Assembly: GCA_026120185.1 (NCBI GenBank)
Contig: JANUWF010003366.1
Span: 248,001 to 312,000 of the forward strand
Reading direction: 5' to 3'
Length of the DNA stretch: 64,000 nucleotides
From: Voacanga thouarsii
Taxonomy: Eukaryota > Streptophyta > Magnoliopsida > Gentianales > Apocynaceae
Shown here: positions 27,655 to 38,313 of the stretch, piece by piece
Position numbering within the stretch: position 1 is the first letter of the stretch
Layout: each line of letters opens with the position of its first letter
Translations under genes and position numbers: made by a program
Notes under the pieces: model-generated
What the model was told of the DNA's origin: nothing
Database searches by the model: none
What the model saw: only the letters and a program-made list of their open reading frames with translations

Positions 27655-30600
27655 TTCTTGCTCACAACAACAAGGTCTCGAACAGCTGACCTAACCCCAC
27701 ATGGGCAAATACAAATCTTAATTAGATTCAAGCCACAATCCACTTCCTCAATTTTAAATCAACTCAATTCACTACTACCACGATCCTAGTGTCCCAAGCT
27801 ATAAGGAAAAACAATAATTGAATAGGTTTATAAGCTAAGTTTAATTTGTTATTTAAAATAATTAATGGATTAGGAAATAAATTCTAATAAGTTGAAAGTT
27901 TAAATCTTGTTAAGGAAAATTTAGAATTTATTCGATCGAAGCCATAGGTGGTATTAGGTAAAATAGTGATTTAATGATAGCTTAGTTGTTAGAAAATAAT
28001 TGATAGCTAAAACTAGTTAAGATTAAATTTAGTAAGTCTTTCTTGGAAAATAATAAGTAAATCCTTAAGGGTTTTGATTTAGTAAATATTTTATTAAGTA
28101 CAAATCTTTTCTATAAAGGCTTTAATTAATTTCTTTATTTTAAATAATATTTATTTATTTTATTTTCTAGAAAAGTTATTATTTATTTGAATAAAATATC
28201 CTTTATATATATTATAATTCCAAATCTACCCTTCTTAGGATTTTCGAAATTCTCTAGCAAAAATTATTAGTAAATATTTTATTCATGAAATAAAATTTAC
28301 TTAGGGACAACTAGATCATGATCAAGATTCCATGGTCACATGATTCCATGGTCAACCATAATTAATAACATACTCAATCCTTCAATTCATCAAATCATCC
28401 AAATCTTGCACATAGGCATAGATCTAAATTTATTAAGACATGTTTTAACCTCTACTAGCATAAACATGATCATGGCTTCAAAATCTAATCATGCATACAA
28501 ATCCTATTCACCAATGGTGATATAATCTCTAGCATGCTTCATCACAAATACTACCTATGACATGCATCAAACTTCAACTCATCATTCAATCGACCAATAT
28601 AATTCTTCCATGCATAAATCCCATCTCCTTCACAATCATCCATATACTCATGCTTCAATCTCGACAACAACACATATACAAACCCATAGCCATTCATCTT
28701 CTCACAACATCAACCTAGAGACATGATTCTAAAGTTTAAAGAGAGTATTGAAGCTACTTACTTGGTTGATGAATGACTTGAAGGAGTTTAGAGAATATCT
28801 CAACTCCAAGATGGCTTGAAGATGTTCTTGTTCAGAAATTTCTGCTTTAATCCGAAGTAGCAAGATGTTTGGAGGAGTTTGATGTTAATAATGGTGTTGA
28901 TGGATTCACAGCAATGAGTAGACTAAATCTGGAGTTTTTCGTGAGGGTTTGAGGTGGTTTGGAGAGGTATTAGGTGTAGAGAAGAAGTGGGTGTTTTGGT
29001 GTAGTGTGTGTGTGTGTTCTTGATGCTTGAAGAAAAATCGAGAGAGGGAGAAATGGTTTGTGCAGCTGCCGATTTTTCTGTGGGAATAGGCCTAGCCGAA
29101 TTCTAGCAGGGTTTTGGGAGTTTATTCTCTAATTTGGAAGGGAAAAGGAAAGGTTAGTTGTTACAATCCTTGAAGAATACTTTTGGGAAGTGAATTTGGA
29201 AAGTAGATATCCTAAGAATATCTTGATTTGTTTGGACAGCTTGAAGTCTCCTATGGCCGACTGGATTGTGCAGCTCTTCTGGGGAATTAAGGCTGGTTAA
29301 AGGAGGCTTGTGATGGCTGAAACCAAGGTGCACAATGGTGGAGAATATGTCTGATCAATTGAGCAAAATTTTATGGAAAGTTGTTAAACAAGATGGCTGA
29401 AATTTTGGAAAGCATTCAAGCTAAATTGCAGGATTTGGTTGAGGGATTTTTGGACAGCCATTAATGGAATTTCGTGCGGAAGTTCAAGGGGATCAATGGA
29501 ACTCTGTCGATGGAGGTTTAAGGAAGGTTTTGACAGATTAAGGTTGGTGTTTTGGCTGGAAGAGAGATAGGAAACAAGCTGGATGAAAATCTGCACAGAA
29601 TTTTCGCTGCACAGTGATTTTTCTGGCAGATTTTTGTTTGCTATTTAGAGCCATTTTACAGCGAGTTTTAAAGGGGATTTTAGGGGTATTCAAGGCTGGT
29701 TTCCAACCTTCTTTATGGAGGAAAAACATGGCTAAGGTGCTGCACAAAATCTGGGAGAAAACAGCTTGGTTTGGAGTTCTCAAAGCTGATTTTCGTACAG
29801 GAATTTTTCCTGTTTTGCTCCAGCTTGTGCAGTCCGAAATTGGTCAAGAATTTTCAGGTTTCACACTGATCCTAAAGACCATTTTTCTGGCAGAATTTGG
29901 GAGGGAATGTGAGCTAGTTTTTTTGATCTTTTGAAGGTACAACAAGCTGGAAAATTTCAGCTCATTCCATGAAGATAGATGAACTAAGATAGAGGAAAAT
30001 TTCAGCAAGCTTTCAAGAGGGATTTTCCTTTTGAATTTTCCCACAAATCTACCATATTTTCCAAACCAAAAGAAGTCTTTTGCCAAGACATTTTGATCCT
30101 AAAAGACCTCAGCACTCTACTGGATTTTCTGGAAAGAAAAAGGCTAGAACATCTTGATCAAACTAATGAGTTGAGAATTGAGGAAAATTAAAGATCAAGG
30201 AAGGATGATTTTCCCTATAAGAATTTCGAGAAGAGTAAAAGGTGTGGAATGAGATTACTTTTATCATGTCTCTCCTAGAACATCATCACCACATTAATCT
30301 AGGCCCTTAAGGCCGAAACCATCCTTTTCCAAGCAAAATAAAATTTACTCAAACTATGATGGACTTTGAACCTTAGACCTCAATAATTTATTCCAAAGCT
30401 CTAACAACTAAACCACAACAACTCTTATTGATACTTTCGCTAGAAAAATTATTTTCTATTCAATCCACAAGCTATCTCCCTATTTTCACCTCGGGCAAAA
30501 ATTACCATTTTCCCCTTCTCACACAACATTCACCCACACAACTTCAAAACAAGAAACTCACATCCAAAGCATATAAAAATCATATGGAAGCATATTTAAA

Positions 30601-31020
30601 CATGAAATGAAGCATGTTATGCATCCCTAACCCCCTTACTCTAAGGTTGGTCTTGACTGGGGTTTCACACCCAACCAATGAATCTCGTAATATGCACAAG
30701 TAATCAAATATCAAGAATAACAATTAATTAATCAAAAGGTTAAATAACTCTAAGAATCATGAATATCTACAACAATGTCAAATTACAAAACAATTAACAT
30801 ATCACTGTTCAAGAAAAAGAAAACAAAGTAAAAGAAAGCACTCATAAACAAGCCTCCTTCTTCTTCCTTTGAAGACCTTCTTGTACAACCCTCCTTGAAT
30901 TGAAGAATTCCTCATTTGATTGAGTAATTTTCAATGATGATCAATGAATTCTCCCTTTTTTCCCTTGTGTTTTTCATCTATTTATAGGCTTAGGAAGTGC
31001 CTAAACTTGTAGGTACAGAG
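27655..31020. repeat. Array unit 9 (last unit)
   Basis: It shares GATCGAAGCC with unit 3, and GTGGGTGTTTTGG plus the CCTTCTCACACAAC block with unit 6. Its LTR-B part has private changes (CCAATGAATCTCG, ATATGCAC, CATGAATATC at 30,675-30,765), as expected for an array end. It runs without a break into the rest of LTR-B at 31,021. tRNA-like segment 30354-30422 (minus). Confidence 0.9.
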
Positions 31021-31431
31021 TTCTTGGCCGAGTGAAAGTTGGAAGATACTAAAACATCACAGATTACCAAAAACTGCATAGAAAAAATCAAGCACCGCCA
31101 TATCATCAGTGCACAGCCGACGCCACCTTGACTCTTGGAGCTGGCACCGGTTCCACTCTATTTTGCTCTATTTCACCAATTTTTTCATCGCTTCAAAGTT
31201 CGTACCAACATTGCATGGCTGGCGCCGGTGCTAGAACCCTAGCCGGTGCCACCTCTCCTCTGTTTTGCAACGTTTTTATTTCATTTTACCCTAAAAATCT
31301 AAAATAATGAACAAAACACCTTTCCAAGGTTAAAATCTCAAATATAATGGAATATGACTAGTTATTGAACAAAATATATCACAAAAAACGTCAAATAACT
31401 AGGAAAAACATGACTAATTTAGCCCCTATCA
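31021..31431 (+). repeat. LTR-B remainder right of the array
   Basis: This continues LTR-B past the array breakpoint, from TTCTTGGCCGAG to the terminal TTTAGCCCCTATCA. It matches 52,149-52,651 of the free LTR-B copy. It contains several GGCGCC/GCCGGTGCC-type sites (31,100-31,250) and then an AT-rich tail. It directly follows unit 9, so the LTR-B whose middle is repeated in the array ends here. Its first ~680 bp would lie beyond LTR-A, left of the window. It sits in the 5' leader of the copia element that follows. Confidence 0.9.
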
Positions 31432-31581
31432 ATGGCCTTTCCCGAATTAAAAGTGGGGGCTATTGATTTGAGTAAAATAGTGGAATAAATTTTCACTTAA
31501 TTACAGTCCTAATGATTTGCATATCGTGTGCATATACAAGAAGATAATGCTCTCTATCTTTACATCTAGGTTACTTGCATC
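31432..31581 (+). other. 5' leader remnant of copia element 1
   Basis: It matches the leader of copia element 2 (from about 59,830) along its whole length, including GTGGGGGCTATTGATTTGAG. The 5' LTR and most of the leader are missing here because LTR-B, and with it the array, is inserted in this leader. They may lie left of the window. Confidence 0.75.
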
Positions 31582-32460
31582 ATGTCAACAAACCTGAACT
31601 TACGTAGCATCTTGGAAACCAATAAGTTAACCAAATCAAACTATCTCAACTGGTATAGAAATTTGAGAATCGTTCTCAAATCGAAAAAGTTGCTCTACAT
31701 GCTAGATGCTCCTATTCCGCCACCACCAAGTCAAGATACTCATGCTAATGAGCATGCTATCCACAAAAGGCACAAGGAGGATAGTGATACAACATCATGT
31801 ATTATGCTATCATCTATGACTCCCGAGTTGCAAAAACAGCACGAGCATATGGATGCTCAATCGATCATTTTACATCTTTGAGAGCTAATTGATGCCCAAG
31901 CCAGAACTGAGAGATATGAGATCTCGAAGTAACTATTCCGTTGCAAAATGGCAGAGGGTTTTTTTGTGGCCACTCATAGGCTGAAGATGTTGGGCTTAAT
32001 AGAGAAGCTCAGATTTCTCGGGTTTGCAATGTATCATGACTTGAGTGTTGACTTAATTTTACAGTCTTTGCCTAATAGTTTCTCACAATTTGTGATTAAC
32101 AATCAGATGAACAAGATTGAGTCCAACATTCCTGAGCTGATCAAACTCCTCCAAACTGCGGAGTCCTCTATGAAGAAGGATTCTAATGCAGTTTTAATGA
32201 TAGATTCTTCCTCTTCTAAGAAGAAAGTTCAAAAGAAGAAGAAGAAGGCTCCCATAAAGCCCAAAGGTGGTGTGAACAAGAAGGTCGCAGCTACTAAGGG
32301 CCTATGCTATCATTATAGGAAGATAGGCCACTGGAGGCGCAACTGCAAAGCCTACTTGGAGACCATTAAGGACAAGAAGCAGAAGGAGAAGCTTACAAGC
32401 ACTTCTACTTCAACTCTGAGTACGTTTATGATTGAGATAAATACTGCCTTTAGAAATTAG
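31582..32460 (+). pseudogene. gag: Copia element 1 gag (UBN2-type capsid and zinc knuckle), broken
   Basis: The capsid/nucleocapsid part of a Ty1/copia polyprotein, which would package element RNA in cytoplasmic particles. It opens at ATG 31,582 with NWYRNLRIVLKSKKLLYMLD, the typical start of plant copia gag of the Tork/Angela kind (family placement is by memory of motif style). The frame continues with stops at 31,879 (TGA), 31,930 (TAA) and 32,458 (TAG); the aligned positions in element 2 are sense codons. Near the end come a Lys-rich stretch (KKKVQKKKKK) and a CCHC knuckle in which the second Cys is Tyr (CYHYRKIGHWRRNC). Homologous to 59,985-60,882. Not functional. Confidence 0.88.
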
Positions 32461-33036
32461 ATATGGGTATTAGATACCGGATGTGAATCTCATTTGTGCA
32501 ATAACTTGCAGGGACTAAAAAGCAGTAGAAGGTTAGAGAAAGGTGATGTGGACCTACGTATTGCAAATAGGGCAAAGGTTGCTGCACTTGTTGTGGGGAC
32601 ATACGAGTTGAACCTAACTTTGGGATTAATTCTAGAACTACAAAACTGTTATTTTGTACCAATTTTAATGAAAAATATTATTTCAGTTGCATGTTTAGAC
32701 TTATGTGGATTTCATTTAATAATTAAGAATAAATGTTATTCTTTTTCATTCAATGATATTCATTATGGTTCAGCAACTCGGGTTAATGGTTTATATGCTC
32801 TAGACTTGGATAATCCGATTCTCAATATAAATAATAAGAAACCTAAAATATATAACTCTAACACCTCTTACTTATGGCATTGTCATTTGGGCCATGTAAA
32901 CGAAAATCATGTTTCTAAGTTACACAAGCTTAGTGACTTAGGGTCATTTGATTATGAATCATATACCACATGCGAGTCTTGTTTACTAGGTAAAATGACT
33001 AAAACTCCATTTCTAGGAAAAGGAGAACGGGCTAAA
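32461..33036 (+). pseudogene. pol: Copia element 1 protease and GAG-pre-integrase region, broken
   Basis: In frame with gag after the TAG. The aspartic protease motif VLDTGCESHLC (32,467-32,499) keeps Asp-Thr-Gly. After the protease comes the pre-integrase zinc-binding domain, with LWHCHLGHVNENHVSKLHK (around 32,872-32,928) and the later pair CESCLLGK, which keeps the His/Cys ligands. The frame ends at a TGA at 33,037 caused by a one-base insertion in an A run near 33,036; reading one frame over continues into integrase. The protein would process the polyprotein and bring integrase to the cDNA ends, but this copy cannot. Confidence 0.88.
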
Positions 33037-33840
33037 TGAGTTATTAGAACTCATACATTCTGATGTATATGGTCTAATGTCAATACAAGTAAGAGGAGGT
33101 TATAACTATTTCGTAATCTTTATCGATGATTTCTCATGATACGGGTATTTGTAGTTAATGAAATACAAATGTAAGGCCTTTGAAAGGTTCAAAGACTTCA
33201 AGAATGAAATAGAGAAATAACTTGGCAAAAGTATAAAGACTCTAAGATCTTATCAAGGAGGAGAATACTTGAGCGAAGAGTTTTTGAGTTATCTGAGAGA
33301 TAATGGGATATTATCTCAATGGACTCCACCACATACACCTCAACATAACGGTGTATCTGAGAAAAGAAATCGAACCCTTCTAGACATGGTACAGACCATG
33401 ATGGCTTCTGCAGACCTTCCAAAATCATTTTGGGGGTATGCACTTGAGACTTCTATTTATATACTAAACATAGTTCCGACAAAATCAGTTGATTTGAGAT
33501 GTTCTTTGGTAAGAGACCAAAGTTATCTCACTTGCGAGTATGGGGCTATCCTGCCTTTGTCAAAAGGCCACAGTCAGACAACCTTAATAGTAAGTCTAAC
33601 AAATGTTTATTTGCTGGATATCCGAAAGAATCTTTCAGATATTACTTCTACCTACCCTCTAAAAATAAATTATTTATTTCGAAGCATGCCGTCTTCTTAG
33701 AGAAAGAGCACATGCTCAAAGGGGACAGTGGGAGTGAGATTAAACTTAATGAAGTTCATGAAGATCAAACAAATGAGGATCAACCGTCTAATCCCACATC
33801 TATTGAGAGAATAGATGAACCTTCTAATACATAAGAGCCT
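33037..33840 (+). pseudogene. pol: Copia element 1 integrase core, catalytic Asp lost
   Basis: The rve-type integrase core. The first Asp lies in LIHSDVYGL (33,045-33,071). The second motif, normally R-D/T-D-x-G-G-E-Y, reads LRSYQGGEYLS (33,242-33,274), so the catalytic Asp is Tyr. The third motif VSEKRNRTLLDM (around 33,354-33,389) is kept. There are stops at about 33,136, 33,153 and 33,220. A small deletion near 33,490 shifts the frame, and the C-terminal part (GKRPKLSHLRVWGYPAFVK) reads in another frame to a TAA at 33,832. An inactive remnant of the enzyme that inserts cDNA into chromosomes. Confidence 0.88.
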
Positions 33841-34982
33841 CGTAGATCTAGTAGGATACGTATGGCACCTGAGAGATATGGATTTCTCATTGGTGACAAC
33901 AATAATGTATTGCTCATAGATGAAGATGAGCCTACTACCTACAAGAATGTTTTGAATAGTTCAAAATCTGGCAAATGGCTTGAGGCCATAAAGTCATAGA
34001 TGGATTCCATATACGACAACCAAGTATGGACTTTGGTTGATCCACCCAAAGGAATTAAACCTATTGGGTGCAAGTGGATTTTCAAGAAGAAAATGGGCAT
34101 AGATGGTAACTTAGTTACCAATAAAGCATGACTAGTGGAAAAGGGTTATCATTAACAACATGGTATTGACTATGATGAAACCTTCTCACCAGCAGCCATG
34201 TTGAAATCCAGCAGGATACTCCTAGCCATTGCTGCTCATCATGATTATGAGATTTGGCAAATGGATGTGAAAACAGCTTTCCTAAATAGAAATCTGACTG
34301 AGGAAATGTATATGACACAACCTAAGGATTTCACATCCAGTGATAGCATAAAGGTGTGTAAGCTGCAAAGGTCCATTTATGGACTTAAGCAAGCTTCTAG
34401 GAGTTGGAACATCCATTTTGATGAAACAATCAAAGAGTTTAGTTTCATTCAAAACATGGATGAGCCTTGTGTATACAAGAAGGTTAGTAGGAGTTCAATC
34501 ATTTTCTTACTGCTTTATATAGATGACATATTGCTAGTAGGAAATGATATACCTGTCTTGCAAACGGTTAAAATTTGGTTGTCCAAATGATTCTTCATCA
34601 AAGACCTTGGAGAAGCAACTTATATTCTCGGAATAAGGATCTATAGGAATAGATCTAAACGGTTGCTAGGTCTTTCGCAGTCTACATACATAGATAAAGT
34701 GTTAAAAAGGTTTAGCATGGATCAATCCAAAAAAGAATTCTTACCCATGTCATATGGTGTAAGCCTTTCAAGTCGATGTCTCCCCAGACATAAGTTGAAA
34801 GGGATCGCATAAGTAAGATTCCATATGCCTCGGCAGTTGGATCTATCATGTACACTATGATATGTATTAGCTCCAATTTATCCTGTGCTCTCAGTTTGAC
34901 GAGCAGATACTAATTTGACCCTGGTGAAGGTCATTGCACAGCTGTAAAGAATACTCTTAAGTATTTACGAAGGACTAAGGAT
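33841..34982 (+). pseudogene. pol: Copia element 1 reverse transcriptase, broken
   Basis: An RVT_2-type reverse transcriptase. Recognisable in order: WTLVDPPKGIKPIGCKWIF (34,028-34,084), IDYDETFSPAA, QMDVKTAFLN with the first catalytic Asp, YGLKQASRSWN, and the YIDD box (34,516-34,527) in LLYIDDILLVGND. Stops occur at about 33,997, 34,129, 34,153 and 34,588. Past 34,740 the frame is lost several times, although SIPYASAVGS-like and LKYLRRTKD-like pieces can still be traced in shifting frames. It would copy element RNA into cDNA; as it stands it is dead. Confidence 0.88.
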
Positions 34983-35318
34983 ATGTTCTTAGTATATAGA
35001 GAAGGTGATTTAAAAATAAATTGGTATACTGATGCCAGTTTTCAATCCAACAAAAATGATTTCAAATCACAATTTGGCTACGTGTTTATGTTGTGCGGAG
35101 GGGCAATAAGTTGGAAAAATTCCAAACAAGAGACTATTGCCAATTCTAAGAAAGAAGCTGAGTATAAAGCCGCTTATGAAGCAGCTAAGGAAATAAAGAT
35201 AGAGAGAGTTCCCACGAATGAAAACATAGCTGATCCGCTTACAAAAGCACTATCCCAAAAGAAACATGATTGTCATGTTGAGTCATTCAGTATTAGATAC
35301 ATGAATGATTGGCTCTAG
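34983..35318 (+). pseudogene. pol: Copia element 1 RNase H with internal deletion
   Basis: The C-terminal RNase H of the copia polyprotein. WYTDASFQSNKNDFKSQFGY keeps the first Asp and KQETIANSKKEAEY keeps the Glu region. The frame then jumps from AAYEAAKE straight to IERVPTNENIADPLTKAL. The usual roughly 60-residue stretch between them (with the third acidic residue and the HI-type motifs) is missing, so this copy has an in-frame deletion near 35,190-35,200. It ends at the stop at 35,316, a few bases before the polypurine tract. Confidence 0.85.
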
Positions 35319-35321
35319 TGT

Positions 35322-35332
35322 AAGTGGGAGTT
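35322..35332 (+). promoter_or_regulatory. Polypurine tract of copia element 1
   Basis: AAGTGGGAG followed by TT lies directly before the 3' LTR start TGTTAGTG. In copia elements this primes plus-strand DNA synthesis. Position and composition fit. Confidence 0.7.
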
Positions 35333-36504
35333 TGTTAGTGTTGTACCCTAGAGGCAATCACTTGTACATTGTATATGACACATTTTATTTTAATAAAAAG
35401 GTATTATTTATCTGACAGTTTCTTTTGTTTACTTTAAGTAATATAACTATTCGATAAAGTCCCTGGTAGAACACCGTGTTAAGGAAATCATGATAGAGAT
35501 CATAATATGAGATTCCTACTATACTAGTTGGTGTTAGTACTTAAATAATCCCTAGTCATAGTATTAATGAGGCAGGACATTATTAATGCGCTAAGATTAG
35601 CATGTGTTAGACTTTCTGATTTGATCAGGTGGTGGTTTGCATAAACGTGAGTATTGAGATACTCAAACTTAACACATGGATGCTTGTTAATGGAACAAGT
35701 TCATTGGATGACCTAACTTTGAGATAATCACATGGATAACTGCTTAGTACCAGTGATATAATCTCAATATAGCAAACGTGCAAGTATCCTTAAACTTGAG
35801 GTCTCCAAGGTACGTTGTTTGTTGAACTTTGTACTTTGATTCTAATCTCCGGAGCTCGATCGAGGGCCACCTATGGGATGGATATTGGGTACATTGTGAG
35901 ATAAACGAAAGTAGTTGAGAGGGTCAATAAAGGATTCACCAGTTCGAATAGTAGGGGCGAATATCTCACGGCCACTTGTAGGAATTTCTACTCGGAAAGT
36001 CCTTGGTCAAGGTGATTGTGTATTGGAAACAGTTCCAATTGATACACATCTAGAGTACTGAGTTCTTGGTACACGGACTATTGTATTCGAGCCAGAATTA
36101 ATTCTAGAGGGAGTTGGCACTAATTCTGTACTCCAAACCGAAAGAGATATTGTATGGTGAAAGGAGTTAATTGCACTAAAGTTTGTCATTGAAGGGTTCA
36201 TGTCAAGCCACTTTACTTCCTGGACTCTTTGGTGGTCATGGTGTGTTGCTAGATACCGCTCATGATCTGGGAATATGGGTTTTTTAATTGATGAATTAAT
36301 AAACCAATCCTGATTAGAATTAATAGGATTAATTCTAATTAATTATGGATTATTAATCTCAAAGACGTTTGGATTAATTCATGTTCGCTACCAATTGACT
36401 GGGAAACCTAATTAGTCACACACAATAGAGGATTATATACTCAAGATGTTATTTGATAACATAGTGAGGTTAATTGTGAGAAAGAGAAGTTGTTGTGGAC
36501 AAAT

Positions 36505-36513
36505 TATAAATAG
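36505..36513 (+). promoter_or_regulatory. TATA box of LTR-D
   Basis: TATAAATAG in an AT-rich block. The related 5' LTR of copia element 2 has CTATAAATA at about 57,747-57,755 at the comparable place. Confidence 0.55.
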
Positions 36514-36689
36514 TTATAATTTGAGATCCAAGTTGTAATTGTGAAAACTTGATGTTTCCAATTACAATTAGAAAATTCTAATTGTTTTAGAATTTCAGAT
36601 TTTTAGTGGATTTTGGAACATATATTGGATATGCTTGAAACCCTAATCTAAGGGTGATTCACACGAAAATAGGAGCCATAAAACACACG

Positions 36690-36693
<4 letters not shown>

Positions 36694-36739
<46 letters not shown>
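36694..36739. repeat. (CT)n microsatellite
   Basis: About 23 uninterrupted CT repeats inside LTR-D, downstream of its TATA box. The homologous solo LTR has only a short TCTCTCTTCTCTCTCTC stretch near 56,700, so the run expanded in this copy. Confidence 0.95.
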
Positions 36740-36744
<5 letters not shown>

Positions 36745-37079
36745 GCTAAAAACGTGGAGAAGCCCTAGCCACTATATTTTTCTGCTAGCACAAGAAATTT
36801 TGGTGCTTGAGTATTCCTTTGTGTGGATTACTATTATAATCACACACTGTGATTATAGTGGTTAGACGTCCAACTCTCTTAGAGTTTGCACAAGAGGGTT
36901 GCTGGATCACGCCTCAACTTGAAGAAGAAAATTTGTTCTTTGGACGATTAAACAAAGGTAAAAAGTTGTTACCTTTATTATCTTTATGTCATGTTTTCCA
37001 TACATAGGCAGGTCCCGGGATGGTATCTTATTTTATTTTCTGCTGTACCGTATAGGATACGAGCCTAAGATACCCAACA

Positions 37080-38110
37080 CACACGTCACATTCATACCCA
37101 TAAAACATAGCAATTTCTTTAAGCAAAGTTATAAATTCCATGTATCTCAAAATAAAATTTATGCCAAAATAATCCTTGTGATCTATTCTCTAACGTTAAT
37201 TCAAGAAGTTGGATGTTTTATCTTGCATATGATGATCTCCAAGCTTGCAAACCCTCAAGCTTCTTTTTCCTCTTCTTTATCTCTCTTTTCTCTTATTTTT
37301 CCTCTATTTTCTTCCTTTTTCTCTCTTTTTTATTTCTTTTATTTCTCCCTTCTTTCTCCTCCTCTTATGAACGAATTTTAGAATTTTTTTCTACCTTCTC
37401 ACCGCCATTCTTGTGACCAAAGGTCAAATGCTCATTAATAGTGTTGTGGGCTATCTATTCCATATGTTGATTTTCTATTTTTTCCACCATTATCCTTATT
37501 TATGTCTTAAACATATTTGATAAGCTTCATTGGATGAATATCTCATGTAACCAATCACATTTTGCCACTTGTTTTTATTTCGACCACACTACACAATTTC
37601 TTCAGGAAATAACTATAATTTCGGTCATTATCAGGAAAATATTTTATTCCACCAATGGAGTCTTTAAATTTTATTTAACTCAATAGTGGAAATAAAAATT
37701 CTCAATTCTTTCTTAATTCTTTCTAGTTTGCAGTCAAAATCCCGATTGCGGTTAAAATTACGATAATATCCCCGATAGCTCAAGTTAGAGCAAAATATCC
37801 CCCTCTTTGCACTAATCAACATCTGCTTTAAGCTTATATCCAAATTCTCGCTCTATAAAAAGTAGTCGTCAATTGAAATATAAAAGCTCGGGTAGAACAA
37901 ACTCAAAATGCGATATGGGTCCCTGAATATTTTTATTATACCAAAATGTCATCTCATTACACCAATCATTTCTTGTTCGGGTCACTTATACCAATTCTCA
38001 TTCTATCAAAAATGGTTAGCAACTGGAATGTGAAAATATAGGATGCTGCAAACTCCCCTCATTCAAGGAATTTCGCCATCAAAATTCGATTATCTATGAA
38101 ATAGTTATAA
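37080..38110 (-). repeat. Diverged inverted relative of LTR-C
   Basis: On the minus strand several stretches align with the start of LTR-C (39,836 on). 37,880-38,010 matches 39,880-40,000, with GATGAGAATT, TTTTGGTATAATAA and TTTGTTCTACCC in the same order. 37,700-37,770 matches 40,130-40,200, with GATTTTGACTG and AGAAAGAATTGA. The 3' part of this LTR is cut off by LTR-D at 37,080. A T/C-rich tract lies at 37,260-37,366. The open frames here are low-complexity Phe/Ser/Leu strings from that tract and are not genes. Confidence 0.6.
37260..37366. repeat. Polypyrimidine tract
   Basis: About 107 bp of almost pure T and C on the plus strand (TTCTTTTTCCTCTTC and similar), low complexity. It could be a pyrimidine-rich LTR leader or simple repeat. 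Confidence 0.85.
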
Positions 38111-38313
38111 TACCTTTTTCTGCTTTTCTGTTTTTGAGTTCACGTGTGAGTATCTTATATACGATAATGATTCTAAAGTACATTCATAGGTGGAATCTTC
38201 TCGTGGCATAATTCTTTCTTGGTATACTCTAAAGTTAAGAAATATAAATATGTCACTGTCACCCTAAAATTGCATGGAAAGATGCATCCAATATTCTACT
38301 TTTTTAATTTTTT

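Larger units (their letters stand above)
724..31020. repeat. Nine-unit tandem array of a chimeric LTR-A/LTR-B unit (~3,368 bp)
   Basis: Nine head-to-tail units were measured from the recurring TTCTTGCTCAC start: 724, 4076, 7445, 10812, 14182, 17550, 20918, 24287 and 27655. Unit lengths are 3,352 for the first and 3,366-3,370 for the rest. Units 2-9 look nearly identical, differing by scattered substitutions and 1-2 bp indels; unit 1 is more diverged. In each unit the first ~3.0 kb is LTR-A on the minus strand, ending at ...GGGGTTTCACA, and the last ~350 bp is an internal piece of LTR-B on the plus strand, ending ...GTACAGAG. Beyond the array the missing parts of both LTRs continue outward. 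This is a satellite-like amplification of a nested-LTR junction. No protein-coding function is visible; the short open frames repeat because the DNA repeats. Confidence 0.95.
35333..37079 (+). repeat. LTR-D, 3' LTR of copia element 1
   Basis: It starts TGTTAGTGTTGTACCC after the polypurine tract and ends GATACCCAACA (1,747 bp). It is collinear with the solo LTR at 55,331-57,058. It contains a TATA box at 36,505-36,513 and a (CT)n run at 36,694-36,739 in the transcribed leader. No 5' partner lies in the window. The bases after it are CACAC; the matching left target site is not visible. Confidence 0.9.

Noticed and set aside
724..31020. CRISPR-like or bacterial repeat array
   Set aside because: Units are 3.4 kb, contiguous, without spacers, and consist of plant LTR sequence.
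31582..35318. A working copia polyprotein
   Set aside because: Many stops, at least two frameshifts, loss of a catalytic Asp in integrase and of part of RNase H.
36986..37416. Two overlapping frames (131 and 67 codons) rich in Phe, Ser and Leu
   Set aside because: The first spans the LTR-D end and then a polypyrimidine tract; the second is translation of that tract. No sign of a membrane protein gene beyond base composition.
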